Assembly (NCBI GenBank): GCA_903945375.1 | Contig: CAJAVP010000069.1 | Span: 1-62,101, forward strand | Reading direction: 5' to 3' | Length of the DNA: 62,101 bases | Origin: an uncultured Methylococcaceae bacterium | GTDB lineage: Bacteria > Pseudomonadota > Gammaproteobacteria > Methylococcales > Methylomonadaceae | In this document: piece by piece, positions 17,214 to 26,149 of the stretch | How the letters are laid out: each line of letters begins with the position of its first letter | Numbering within the stretch: position 1 is the stretch's first letter | The notes under the pieces: model-generated | Database searches by the model: none | What the model was told of the DNA's origin: nothing | The model's input: only the letters and a program-made list of their open reading frames with translations | Translations under genes and position numbers: made by a program

Positions 17214-17742
17214 AATCAGAGTTGCAACGACCTCATTAGCGGGTTGTTTTGGCTGTCACATGTCGTTTTTAGATATTGATGAACGTATGCTGCAATTGGC
17301 AGAAGCGGTTGAATTTGATCGCTCACCGATTACCGATATCGAGCATTGTACAAATTGCGATATTGGTTTAATTGAAGGTGGCGTTTGTAATTCAGAAAAT
17401 GTACATGTACTACGAGAATTCCGTAAAAATTGCAAAATTTTGGTTGCCGTTGGCGCATGTGCAATTAACGGCGGCTTACCGGCTATGCGTAACTTTATCC
17501 CACTTGAAGAGTGCTTAAATGAAGCGTATTTGGACGGTATCGGTGTAGAAAACGCGCAAATACCCAGCGATATCGAATTGCCTTTATTGCTGGATAAAGT
17601 CCGCCCGATTCATGAAGTCGTAAAAATCGATTACTTCTTACCCGGCTGTCCACCATCAGCCGATGTATTTTGGAAATTTTTGACGGATTTACTGGAAGGG
17701 CGCGAGCCTTCATTATCGTATGACCTTGTTCATTATGATTAA
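17203..17742 (+). CDS. hoxY: NAD-reducing hydrogenase small subunit HoxY
   Basis: HoxY is the small hydrogenase subunit, holding the [4Fe-4S] cluster next to the NiFe site. It has 179 residues, short as expected for a cytosolic group 3d enzyme without a Tat signal. Cluster and family motifs are LAGCFGCHMSFLDID, EGGVCNSENV, VAVGACAINGGLP and PGCPPSADVFW. Together with hoxF, hoxU and hoxH it forms the NAD-reducing heterotetramer. The partner hoxH does not follow directly: a secreted LamG-domain gene lies between. Confidence 0.96.
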   Translation: MANKIRVATTSLAGCFGCHMSFLDIDERMLQLAEAVEFDRSPITDIEHCTNCDIGLIEGGVCNSENVHVLREFRKNCKILVAVGACAINGGLPAMRNFIPLEECLNEAYLDGIGVENAQIPSDIELPLLLDKVRPIHEVVKIDYFLPGCPPSADVFWKFLTDLLEGREPSLSYDLVHYD

Positions 17743-17857
17743 GCAACGTCAATAACTGTTTTAAAATGACAGCGTGTTCAGTATCGCTTAGGACTGTAGT
17801 CGTGACAGATTCGCACAGTGTGGATAAAACGTTATTAACCTAATCTGGAGAGCAACA

Positions 17858-18733
17858 ATGATTAAAAGTAAAACAGTAACATTCATTGCCGCGTTGGTAT
17901 TAAGCGGAGTCGCATCAGCCGGTATAGATAATGGCTTAACAGCGTATTATCCCTTTAATGGAAATGCCAACGATGAATCTGGAAACAAAAATCACGGCAT
18001 TGTCAGCAATGCGGTACTGACAACTGACAAAAACGGTAGCTTGGACAGTGCCTACAAGTTTGATGGTGATGGCGATAGTATTATATTGCCGAACAACGTT
18101 GTTAATGGACTCGGGAATCTGTCGTTTTCAGCTTGGGTTAAGATCGAAGATGCTGGTGATTCTTCGCTAATTTCAGGTGCAAACGTATCTGGAGATAATG
18201 AGATGTTAGTTTTTTTGCCTCATCAAGATATTGCTACAATAAAAGGGGTTTCGCATACACCAAAAGCAACCCTAGCCCCCAAAAAGTGGTATCACATTCT
18301 TTTTACGAGAAATGGGGTTACTGGCGTAATGTCCATGTATTTTAATGGTGTCCTTGATTCTACGGCAACACTGCCCGCCGGTGCTCTTAATGTTGATGTC
18401 AATGGGCTGCTCTTAGGGAGGGAGCAAGACTGTGTAGGTGGATGTTTTCAGGCAGGACAGGATTTCAATGGCATCATTGACGAAGTGCGCGTGTATAACC
18501 GCATTTTGTCGCCCTCGGAAATAAAGCAACTGTATTTTGTTGGCTTACAGATAGAAGGCACAGTATCGAAAAAAATGAACAGTTTTGGCGCTGTCTGCGA
18601 GAACTTGACTACCGGTGAATCTGTAACCATTCCAGAAAAAAAGCAGGCAACACAATGGAATTGTGAGAAAGCGGGCTTGACTATCAAAGCTGATGATAAA
18701 TTAAAAATTACGATTGAGGGGAGTTCGAAGTAG
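17858..18733 (+). CDS. Secreted LamG (concanavalin-like) domain protein inside the hox operon
   Basis: The 291-residue product has a Sec signal peptide (MIKSKTVTFIAALVLSGVASA, cut after the ASA at residues 19-21). A LamG/jellyroll domain follows (about 28-230): LTAYYPFNGNANDESGNKNHG, LSFSAWVKIED and FNGIIDEVRVYNRILSPSEI are typical. A short C-terminal beta region with two Cys (CENLTTGE and WNCEKAG) follows. Such proteins often bind carbohydrate or sit at the cell surface; no catalytic site is visible. It has a good ribosome-binding site (CTGGAGAG). It lies between hoxY and hoxH, genes normally adjacent, and has no evident connection to hydrogen metabolism, so it probably entered by insertion. 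Confidence 0.9.
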   Translation: MIKSKTVTFIAALVLSGVASAGIDNGLTAYYPFNGNANDESGNKNHGIVSNAVLTTDKNGSLDSAYKFDGDGDSIILPNNVVNGLGNLSFSAWVKIEDAGDSSLISGANVSGDNEMLVFLPHQDIATIKGVSHTPKATLAPKKWYHILFTRNGVTGVMSMYFNGVLDSTATLPAGALNVDVNGLLLGREQDCVGGCFQAGQDFNGIIDEVRVYNRILSPSEIKQLYFVGLQIEGTVSKKMNSFGAVCENLTTGESVTIPEKKQATQWNCEKAGLTIKADDKLKITIEGSSK

Positions 18734-18823
18734 CGGACGCCCGTATAACTTGTGCCATCCCGTTTCCAATCTATGAAGTGGGCGGGTACAAGCAACCCAA
18801 CAACCATTTTATAGAGAACCGTC

Positions 18824-20326
18824 ATGTACGAACATTTAGAAACCACCACAACCAGCAGAGAAAACTTAAAACGTGTTGTTGTTGATCCAGTCTCTCGTGT
18901 TGAGGGTCACGGTAAAGTCACGTTGTTACTCGATGACGACAATAAAGTTCAGCAAGCTCGTTTACATATCGTTGAATTCCGTGGCTTTGAACGCTTTATC
19001 CAAGGCCGTCCTTATTGGGAATTGCCGGTATTAGTACAACGCTTATGCGGCATTTGTCCAGTCAGCCACCACTTAGCGGCGGCAAAAGCAATTGACCAAT
19101 TGGTCGGCGTTGACCCTGAAAATTTGCCGGTTTCCGCCGACAAACTGCGCCGCTTGCTGCATTTTGGGCAAGTTTTACAATCCCACGCACTGCATTTCTT
19201 TCATTTATCCAGCCCCGATTTATTGTTTGGTTTTGAAAGTGACATTGGCAAACGAAATATCATCGCGGTGTTAGCAGATTACCCTGAACTGGGTGTACAA
19301 GGTGTTAAATTGCGTAAATACGGACAAGAAGTCATCCGTATGGTTTCAGGCAAGCGCGTACATGGAACCGGTGCGATTGCTGGTGGAATGAATAAAGCAC
19401 TGACCAAAGAAGAGCGTGATTATCTATTGGCGGATATTGATCAAATGATTGCTTGGTCGGCGGCATCCGTGGCATTGATTAAAAAAGTTCATTGCAGCAA
19501 TTTGCCTTATTACGATGAATTTGCAACCATCCGCACCAATTACTTAGGCTTGGTCAAACCTAATGGCGCACTTGAGCTGTATCACGGCGGCATTCGCGCC
19601 AAAAATGCAAACGGCGAGACCATTGTCGACCATCTCGATTATTGCCAATACAACAATTATATCCATGAAGAAGTGCGCTCGTGGACGTATATGAAATTCC
19701 CGTATCTATTATCGCTGGGCAAAGAAGACGGCTGGTATCGTGTCGGTCCATTAGCTCGCGTCAATAATTGTGACAGCATCGACACGCCGCTGGCAGAAGC
19801 CGCTCGTGTTGAATTTAAAGCACATGGTGGCGAAGCAATGGTACACAGCACCTTAGCTTTCCATTGGGCGCGTCTGATTGAAGTATTGCATTGCGCGGAA
19901 AGCATTAAAACCCTATTGCATGATCCCGACATTCTAAGCGGCGAATTAGTCACACAAGGTGAAAAACGCTACGAAGGTATTGGTGTTATTGAAGCGCCTC
20001 GCGGCACCTTATTCCATCATTACCAAGTTGATGAAAACGACATCGTGACCAAGGCCAATCTCATTGTTTCAACGACTAGCAACAATATGGGCATGAACGA
20101 ATCGGTACGACAAGTGGCGGCTGAGTATTTATCGGGACGTGAATTAACCGAGCCCCTGTTAAATAACCTAGAAGTAGCCATTCGGGCTTATGACCCGTGT
20201 TTGTCTTGCGCTACCCATGCCGTTGGCAAAATGCCATTGCAATTGGAATTAGTAAACAGCCAAGGCGAGGTGATTGATACGCTGGTTAAACGCAGTAATG
20301 GTCACATCGAGCGGCCGAATGCTTAA
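18824..20326 (+). CDS. hoxH: NAD-reducing hydrogenase large subunit HoxH
   Basis: HoxH is the catalytic large subunit with the NiFe(CN)2CO site, 500 residues. The L1 motif is RLCGICPVSHH and the L2 motif is DPCLSCATH; together they supply the four Cys ligands. The N-terminus has the usual VDPVSRVEGHGKV. After the L2 motif about 35 residues remain, the C-terminal extension that a dedicated protease removes once Ni is in place. That protease gene, hoxW, follows with an 8-bp overlap. hoxH has its own ribosome-binding site (AGAGAA), as expected after the intervening LamG gene. Confidence 0.97.
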   Translation: MYEHLETTTTSRENLKRVVVDPVSRVEGHGKVTLLLDDDNKVQQARLHIVEFRGFERFIQGRPYWELPVLVQRLCGICPVSHHLAAAKAIDQLVGVDPENLPVSADKLRRLLHFGQVLQSHALHFFHLSSPDLLFGFESDIGKRNIIAVLADYPELGVQGVKLRKYGQEVIRMVSGKRVHGTGAIAGGMNKALTKEERDYLLADIDQMIAWSAASVALIKKVHCSNLPYYDEFATIRTNYLGLVKPNGALELYHGGIRAKNANGETIVDHLDYCQYNNYIHEEVRSWTYMKFPYLLSLGKEDGWYRVGPLARVNNCDSIDTPLAEAARVEFKAHGGEAMVHSTLAFHWARLIEVLHCAESIKTLLHDPDILSGELVTQGEKRYEGIGVIEAPRGTLFHHYQVDENDIVTKANLIVSTTSNNMGMNESVRQVAAEYLSGRELTEPLLNNLEVAIRAYDPCLSCATHAVGKMPLQLELVNSQGEVIDTLVKRSNGHIERPNA

Positions 20327-20801
20327 ACCGGTTTTAATTTTTGCTTATGGCAACTTAAGCCGAGGCGATGATGCCTTAGGGCCGTTATTGTTGGAACATC
20401 TGGAAACGAGTGCCGCGCCTTTGCTGCACTCGGTTGACATCCTGACAGATTTTCAGTTACAAATCGAACATGCGTTGGATTTGGAAAACCGTGACTTAGT
20501 GTTGTTTATCGACGCATCAGTCGCCTGTCAACACGCCTATGATTTTACCGAGCTAGAACCCGCCTTCGATCATACGTATACAACCCATGCTATGAGTCCA
20601 GCGGCGGTCTTAGCGGTTTATCAATCCATCAAAAAGCACATGCCCCCGCCTTGTTTTTTGTTAAGTATAAAAGGCGAGCACTTCGAACTTGGCGAGAGCT
20701 TGAGTGTGGCAGCTGAGCAGCATTTGTTGCAAGCTGCGCAATTTGCCGAGCAGCTATTGAACCGACCCCATGTCGCGGCATGGCGGCAGGCGGTTATTTA
20801 A
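20319..20801 (+). CDS. hoxW: Hydrogenase maturation protease HoxW
   Basis: HoxW is the endopeptidase that trims the HoxH C-terminus. The M52-family N-terminus LIFAYGNLSRGDDALGPLLLE carries the Ni-sensing Asp, and HAMSPAAVLAVY is the region of the second metal ligand (His). The frame is open from 20274, but the ATG at 20319 gives the family start (MLKPVLIFAYGN) and a coupled 8-bp overlap with hoxH; the product has 160 residues. No hypA-F genes occur in the window, so general NiFe maturation must be encoded elsewhere. Confidence 0.92.
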   Translation: MLKPVLIFAYGNLSRGDDALGPLLLEHLETSAAPLLHSVDILTDFQLQIEHALDLENRDLVLFIDASVACQHAYDFTELEPAFDHTYTTHAMSPAAVLAVYQSIKKHMPPPCFLLSIKGEHFELGESLSVAAEQHLLQAAQFAEQLLNRPHVAAWRQAVI

Positions 20802-20873
20802 GCAAACCCCAAAAACCACAGAAAGCTCGATCTCAATCAGCTACGGGTTATGAACGTGATTGGTTTATTTTTG

Positions 20874-20941
20874 CTGATCAGCACGATGCTTCAGCAAGTC
20901 GACATACCGGCAAGGATTCGCTAGAGCATCGTGCTAATCAG
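20874..20941. terminator. 17-bp inverted repeat after hoxW
   Basis: The arms CTGATCAGCACGATGCT and AGCATCGTGCTAATCAG pair at 16 of 17 positions across a 34-bp loop. The repeat lies about 70 bp after the hoxW stop. It could end the hydrogenase transcript or protect its 3' end, but no clear U-run follows. A small open frame crosses it (20780-20974) and I do not consider that frame a gene. Confidence 0.4.
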
Positions 20942-21076
20942 GCGTTTTTTGAAAAAGCTGGAGGAGTGAGATGAATAGATAGCTACTTTTAGACTCATAG
21001 CAATCTAATTTGCAAGCTGGACAAATTCATCTAAACTTTGCGCATCAATCCTTTAAAAATGCCTTAAGGAATCATC

Positions 21077-22195
21077 ATGGCTTTTTCTAACCTCTTAAGT
21101 TTGCTATTGATTTATTGTTTTAGTGTTGTTACCCATGCTGAAACATTACAAATTAACCCTTCACATCCAAATCAATATACCGTTGTGCATGGTGATACGT
21201 TATGGGAAATTTCTGCAAAATTTCTTAGAAATCCAGGGCAATGGCCTGATTTATGGCGCTCTAATACGCAAATTAAAAATCCCCATCTGATCTATCCAGG
21301 CGATACTATTTATTTTTCTATGCTTAATGGCACACCTCAATTAAGCCTGTCTAGGCCTTCGTTGAACACCACAACCGTGGCAAATGATGGCACTTGTGTT
21401 CTTCTCGAAGATGACGTTAAAAACGGTCGCTCTAAATTTTCCGTTACTAAAGATGGCAAACTTCAGCCGTGTATTCGTGAGAGTAGTCTGAATCAGGCGA
21501 TTAAACTGATCCCATTAGATAAAATCTCGCAATTTTTAAATTCACCTAGTGTAGTGGGAGCTAATGATCTTAATGCCTCGCCTTATGTTGTGGCATTGGC
21601 TGGTGAACATTTGATTGCAGGAGCGGGCGATAAACTTTATGTGCGCGCTATTACCCATACCCAACCTAACACCTATACGATTTATCGTGCAGGTAATACC
21701 TACATCAATCCGGATACTGGCGAAATTTTAGGCTACGAAGCTAAGTATATTGCTGATGCGAGCCTACTTCAGCCGGGCGATCCAGCAACGCTGATGACTG
21801 TTAAATCCAGTAGTGAAATCCGTACTGGCGATCGCCTTATGCCGAATGCAGAAGCGGAATTAACCTTAAACTATTTTCCAAGACCCCCTGATAAGCCTAT
21901 CAAAGGTAACATCATCAGTGTCTTAGAGGGTGTTTCGCAAATCGGCTTGTACAATGTCGTCGTAATCGACAAAGGCATTCGAGACGGATTGGCTGTTGGT
22001 CATCAATTAGACGTGTATCAAAAAGGCGCAATGGCGTTGGATAATTTTAGTCCAGTCAAAAATGATCTTGTCAAACTCCCCGATGAACAAGCAGGTATTG
22101 TTATGATATTTAGGGTCTTTAATACGGTTAGTTATGCCTTGGTCATGAAAGCCAACCAAGCCATTCACCTCCTTGATAAAGTCCAATCCCCCTGA
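21077..22195 (+). CDS. LysM-domain protein of the TsaP type
   Basis: This 372-residue exported protein has a signal peptide (MAFSNLLSLLLIYCFSVVTHA). A LysM peptidoglycan-binding motif follows at about 34-80 (YTVVHGDTLWEISAKFL, WPDLWRSN, HLIYPGDTIYF). The remaining 290 residues resemble the C-terminal region of TsaP-like proteins, which anchor the type IV pilus secretin to peptidoglycan. In Pseudomonas the equivalent gene precedes dprA and the same order holds here, which supports the assignment. A second member of that region, a tsaC/sua5-type gene, lies far away at 39.2 kb. Confidence 0.85.
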   Translation: MAFSNLLSLLLIYCFSVVTHAETLQINPSHPNQYTVVHGDTLWEISAKFLRNPGQWPDLWRSNTQIKNPHLIYPGDTIYFSMLNGTPQLSLSRPSLNTTTVANDGTCVLLEDDVKNGRSKFSVTKDGKLQPCIRESSLNQAIKLIPLDKISQFLNSPSVVGANDLNASPYVVALAGEHLIAGAGDKLYVRAITHTQPNTYTIYRAGNTYINPDTGEILGYEAKYIADASLLQPGDPATLMTVKSSSEIRTGDRLMPNAEAELTLNYFPRPPDKPIKGNIISVLEGVSQIGLYNVVVIDKGIRDGLAVGHQLDVYQKGAMALDNFSPVKNDLVKLPDEQAGIVMIFRVFNTVSYALVMKANQAIHLLDKVQSP

Positions 22196-22251
22196 TTACT
22201 CACACGACCTCTAGCAATAAAGACAGCGAGCTTAAATACTGGCTGTCTTTA

Positions 22252-23304
22252 TTGCGTACACCGAATGTTGGCTGCCGGACGTTTCTTAAATTACTGGAAA
22301 CGCATACGCCCGCGCAAGTGTTCTCAGAATCTACTGCCGCGCTAACGGCATTGGGATTAAAACCGACCAGCATTCAGGCGATAAAAAATCCAGACTGGGC
22401 AGCGGTCGATTATGATTTAGAATGGCTAAGTCACCCAAATAATCAGGTGATTCATTTACTAGACCCCTTATATCCTGAGCTTTTAAAAGAAATTTCTGAC
22501 CCACCTCCGCTGTTGTTTATCAGAGGTCACGCTGAACTGTTATCTTTGCCGCAACTGGCAATGGTTGGCAGCCGTAATCCATCGAGCTTAGGTAAAGAGA
22601 CTGCGTTCAGTTTTGCTCAAACCCTGAGTCATTGCGGATTTGTCATCACCAGTGGTTTGGCTTTAGGCATTGATGCCGCTAGTCATAAAGGCGCATTACA
22701 TGCCCAGGGCTATACGATTGCCGTGGCTGGTACCGGTTTAGATCGCGTGTATCCTGCCAATCATAAAGAATTGGCGCTGGAAATTGTCGCAACCGGCGCC
22801 ATGATTTCCGAGTTTCCGCCGGGCACAACCGCTAAAGCGAATCACTTTCCTAGGCGCAATCGAATTATTAGTGGACTAAGTCAGGGCTTACTCGTGGTAG
22901 AAGCGGCGAAACAAAGCGGTTCCTTAATCACCGCCAGAATGGCCTTGGAGCAAAACCGTGAAGTCTTCGCTATCCCAGGCTCGATTCACAATCCGTTAGC
23001 ACGAGGATGCAATGCCTTAATCCGTGAAGGCGCAAAACTTGTCGAAACAACGGAAGATATTCTTGAAGAACTTCATCAATACATTCAACAAGATACAAAA
23101 AATGTATTAACAGTAACACAATCAATGCTTGACCTAGAGCAACAAACATTATTGAATCTTGTCATGTTCAGTCCAACTTCAGTGGATAATCTGGTTGAAA
23201 ACACCGGCTTATCTGTTGAAGCTATTTCCTCAACCCTACTCATTTTAGAGCTGCAAGGCTACTTGGAAGCAACTGCTGGCGGTTGCTATACGCGCATAAA
23301 ATAA
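22252..23304 (+). CDS. dprA: DNA-processing protein DprA (Smf)
   Basis: DprA loads RecA on incoming single-stranded DNA in natural transformation. The Rossmann-like core reads LAMVGSRNPSSLGKE, TSGLALGIDAASHKGAL, AVAGTGLDRVYPANH, SEFPPGTTA, FPRRNRIISGLS and EQNREVFAIPGS. The C-terminal winged helix runs from about VMFSPTSVDNL. The start is uncertain. TTG at 22252 is the first common start codon, but in-frame coding of DprA character (for example ELKYWLSLLRTPNVG) extends upstream. CTG at 22192, which overlaps the LysM gene stop, or the following ATT are candidates, giving about 20 more residues. Confidence 0.93.
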   Translation: MRTPNVGCRTFLKLLETHTPAQVFSESTAALTALGLKPTSIQAIKNPDWAAVDYDLEWLSHPNNQVIHLLDPLYPELLKEISDPPPLLFIRGHAELLSLPQLAMVGSRNPSSLGKETAFSFAQTLSHCGFVITSGLALGIDAASHKGALHAQGYTIAVAGTGLDRVYPANHKELALEIVATGAMISEFPPGTTAKANHFPRRNRIISGLSQGLLVVEAAKQSGSLITARMALEQNREVFAIPGSIHNPLARGCNALIREGAKLVETTEDILEELHQYIQQDTKNVLTVTQSMLDLEQQTLLNLVMFSPTSVDNLVENTGLSVEAISSTLLILELQGYLEATAGGCYTRIK

Positions 23305-23317
23305 ACATTGATAAGCT

Positions 23318-23785
23318 ATGAAAGAAAATATTTTTGATGTCCTGATGTACCTATTTGAAAACTACATGGAAGATGAAGTGGACTTTCTTCCCGATAGCGA
23401 AATCATAAAAACGGAATTAGAAGAAGCCGGATTCGAGCTAATGGAAGTCAATAAAGCTTTCGACTGGCTGGAATCTTTAAGTTTGCAGCGTGCTATTCAC
23501 TCAACTATCCCGCATACGTTCCGTATTTTTTGTAGTGAAGAAATAGCAAAGCTCGACCTAGAATGTCGTAATTTGATTATGTTCCTTGAGCACAACAGTA
23601 TTTTAACCGCCGCTAATCGTGAAATTGTTATCGATCGTGCTATGGCCTTGGAATATGAAGAAATCTCTATAGAAAACTTAAAATGGATTGTGTTGATGGT
23701 TTTACTGAGTCAGCCGGGCGAAGAGCTGGCATTTTCTCGTATGGAAGACATTGTTTATGATCTAGTCCCCACGTATTTACACTAA
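23318..23785 (+). CDS. smg: Smg protein (DUF494)
   Basis: This 155-residue acidic protein begins MKENIFDVLMYLFENYM, the typical Smg opening. The family is widespread in beta- and gammaproteobacteria between dprA and topA, exactly this arrangement. Its molecular role is not established. It is 13 bp after dprA and 35 bp before topA, so the three are likely one transcript. Confidence 0.95.
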   Translation: MKENIFDVLMYLFENYMEDEVDFLPDSEIIKTELEEAGFELMEVNKAFDWLESLSLQRAIHSTIPHTFRIFCSEEIAKLDLECRNLIMFLEHNSILTAANREIVIDRAMALEYEEISIENLKWIVLMVLLSQPGEELAFSRMEDIVYDLVPTYLH

Positions 23786-23820
23786 GCGAGTATTGCCGTG
23801 ATTATTATAGGGCAGATGAA

Positions 23821-26130
23821 ATGAGCAAAAATCTCGTTATCGTAGAATCCCCAGCTAAAGCTAAAACTATTGAAAAATATCTAGGTAAAGACTTCCACGT
23901 ACTTGCATCCTATGGTCATGTTCGCGATCTAATCCCTAAGGAAGGTGCCGTTGATCCCGCGCATGATTTTGCGATGAAATATGAAGTTATTGAACGCAAT
24001 CTAAAACATGTTCAGGCCATCAGCAAAGCACTTAAAACCGCAGAAACGCTCTATCTAGCCACCGATCCAGATCGCGAAGGTGAAGCGATTTCATGGCATT
24101 TGCATGAATTACTCAAAGAAAAAAAGCTGCTTAAAGATAAACCGGTGCATCGAGTCGTCTTCCATGAAATCACCAAAAAAGCGGTAACAGAAGCGATTGC
24201 CAACCCTTCACAGCTAGCTAACAATTTAATCAATGCTCAACAAGCGCGTCGTGCCTTGGATTATTTGGTGGGTTTTAATTTATCCCCATTGCTTTGGAAA
24301 AAAATTCGTCGGGGCTTATCGGCAGGTCGTGTACAAAGTCCCGCACTGCGTTTGATTGTTGAACGTGAACTGGAAATCGAGGCCTTTGTTTCCCGTGAAT
24401 ATTGGACGATTGAGGCGGCCTTAAGCGCTCAAGAACAAAGCTTTAATGCCAAATTAACGTATTTAAAGGGTGAAAAACAGTCGCAATTTAGCCTCATCAC
24501 TGAAGACCAAGCCCAACAGGCACGCCAGATGCTGTTAGATGCCGCAGATGGTCAGTTAATTATCAGCAAGCTTGAAAAAAAGCAACAAAAGCGCAATCCG
24601 GCGCCACCATTTATCACATCAACCTTGCAGCAAGAGGCTTCGCGTAAATTAGGCTTTACCACCAAGCGTACCATGTTGGTTGCACAGCAATTGTATGAAG
24701 GTATCGATATTGGCGGAGAAACCGAAGGCTTGATTTCCTATATGCGTACCGACTCAGTCAATTTATCGGTAGAAGCTGTTGAGGACATTCGCGCCTTGAT
24801 TGCAGAAAATTACGGCGCCGAAAATGTACCTGCTGAGCCGCGTTTATTTAAAACCAAATCCAAAAACGCACAAGAAGCGCATGAAGCCATACGCCCAACT
24901 TCCGCAAGACGCTTACCGGCACAAATCAAAACCTATTTGACCCCCGAGCAATTCAAACTGTATGAGTTAATCTGGAAACGTACTATCGCCTGCCAAATGA
25001 TTCACGCCGTATTGAATCGCGTCAGTGTGGATTTAAGCTGTGAGAACGGTTTGCATGTGTTCAGAGCAAATGGCTCCTCCATTGCGTCTCCGGGTTTTAT
25101 GGCCGTTTATCTGGAAGGAAAAGATGACAGCAATGAAGGCGATGATAAAGAAAACTTTTTGCCAACATTGGAAGAAGGCCGCCCTGTCCAGCTCAATGAT
25201 ATTCTCGCCGGTCAGCATTTTACCGAGCCTCCACCACGCTACGGTGAAGCGAGTTTAGTCAAATCGCTAGAAGAATATGGTATTGGTCGACCCTCAACTT
25301 ATGCCACCATTATTTCAACGCTACAAAACCGTGAATATGTCACGCTAGATAACAAACGTTTTTACCCAACCGATGTCGGGCGCATCGTTAATAAGTTTTT
25401 AACCGAGCATTTCACTAAATACGTGGATTACAGTTTTACCGCCAATCTGGAAGACGATTTAGATGCCGTATCTCGCGGTGAAAAAGATTGGATTCCCTTA
25501 ATGCACGCTTTTTGGGAGCCTTTTACCCATTTAATTCAGCAAAAGGATGCCAGCGTTCAGCGTAAGGATGTCACGCAAGAGGCTATTGACGAGAAATGCC
25601 CAGAGTGTGACAGTCCGCTGTCTATTCGCTTAGGACGTAACGGTCGTTTTATTGGTTGCACGCATTATCCAGAGTGCTCTTATACGCGTAATTTAAACGA
25701 TGATGGGCATTCTGAAGAAGCCGATGTGGTCGAAGGACGAGTTTGCCCCTTGTGCGAGTCGCCTTTAGTGCTTAAAGCCGGTCGCTATGGCAAATTTATT
25801 GGTTGCAGTGCGTATCCCACATGCCGTCATATCGAGCCTTTAGAAAAACCTTCAGATACCGGCGTCAGTTGCCCTGAATGTAAAACAGGGACTATTCTCA
25901 AGCGTAAATCTCGTAATGGTAAGATTTTTTATTCTTGCTCCGGTTATCCTAAATGCGCCTATGCCCTGTGGAATGCGCCGATCAAAGAAAGCTGTCCACA
26001 CTGTGACTGGCCGATTCTGACGGTCAAAATCACTAAACGCCAAGGTGCTGAAAAAGTGTGTCCGCAAAAAGAGTGTAAATATGCGACCCCTTATGAAGGC
26101 GATCCCGCTGATGCTAATGGCCCTGTTTAA
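23821..26130 (+). CDS. topA: DNA topoisomerase I
   Basis: This type IA topoisomerase relaxes negative supercoils. It has 769 residues. The Toprim domain at the N-terminus has VIVESPAKAKTIEKYLG and the acidic TDPDREGEAISWH. The active-site Tyr lies in GLISYMRTDSVNLS. The C-terminus carries four Cys4 zinc ribbons (CPECDSPL, CPLCESPLVLKAG, CPECKTGTIL and CPHCDWPIL start them). It is followed by polA after 19 bp. No unusual features. Confidence 0.98.
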   Translation: MSKNLVIVESPAKAKTIEKYLGKDFHVLASYGHVRDLIPKEGAVDPAHDFAMKYEVIERNLKHVQAISKALKTAETLYLATDPDREGEAISWHLHELLKEKKLLKDKPVHRVVFHEITKKAVTEAIANPSQLANNLINAQQARRALDYLVGFNLSPLLWKKIRRGLSAGRVQSPALRLIVERELEIEAFVSREYWTIEAALSAQEQSFNAKLTYLKGEKQSQFSLITEDQAQQARQMLLDAADGQLIISKLEKKQQKRNPAPPFITSTLQQEASRKLGFTTKRTMLVAQQLYEGIDIGGETEGLISYMRTDSVNLSVEAVEDIRALIAENYGAENVPAEPRLFKTKSKNAQEAHEAIRPTSARRLPAQIKTYLTPEQFKLYELIWKRTIACQMIHAVLNRVSVDLSCENGLHVFRANGSSIASPGFMAVYLEGKDDSNEGDDKENFLPTLEEGRPVQLNDILAGQHFTEPPPRYGEASLVKSLEEYGIGRPSTYATIISTLQNREYVTLDNKRFYPTDVGRIVNKFLTEHFTKYVDYSFTANLEDDLDAVSRGEKDWIPLMHAFWEPFTHLIQQKDASVQRKDVTQEAIDEKCPECDSPLSIRLGRNGRFIGCTHYPECSYTRNLNDDGHSEEADVVEGRVCPLCESPLVLKAGRYGKFIGCSAYPTCRHIEPLEKPSDTGVSCPECKTGTILKRKSRNGKIFYSCSGYPKCAYALWNAPIKESCPHCDWPILTVKITKRQGAEKVCPQKECKYATPYEGDPADANGPV

Positions 26131-26149
26131 ATAGGCAGACTCGCTTTAT

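Noticed and set aside
20780-20974. 64-codon frame overlapping the end of hoxW
   Set aside because: It lacks a ribosome-binding site, overlaps an inverted repeat, and has no family resemblance. It was considered as a hydrogenase accessory gene but cannot be supported.
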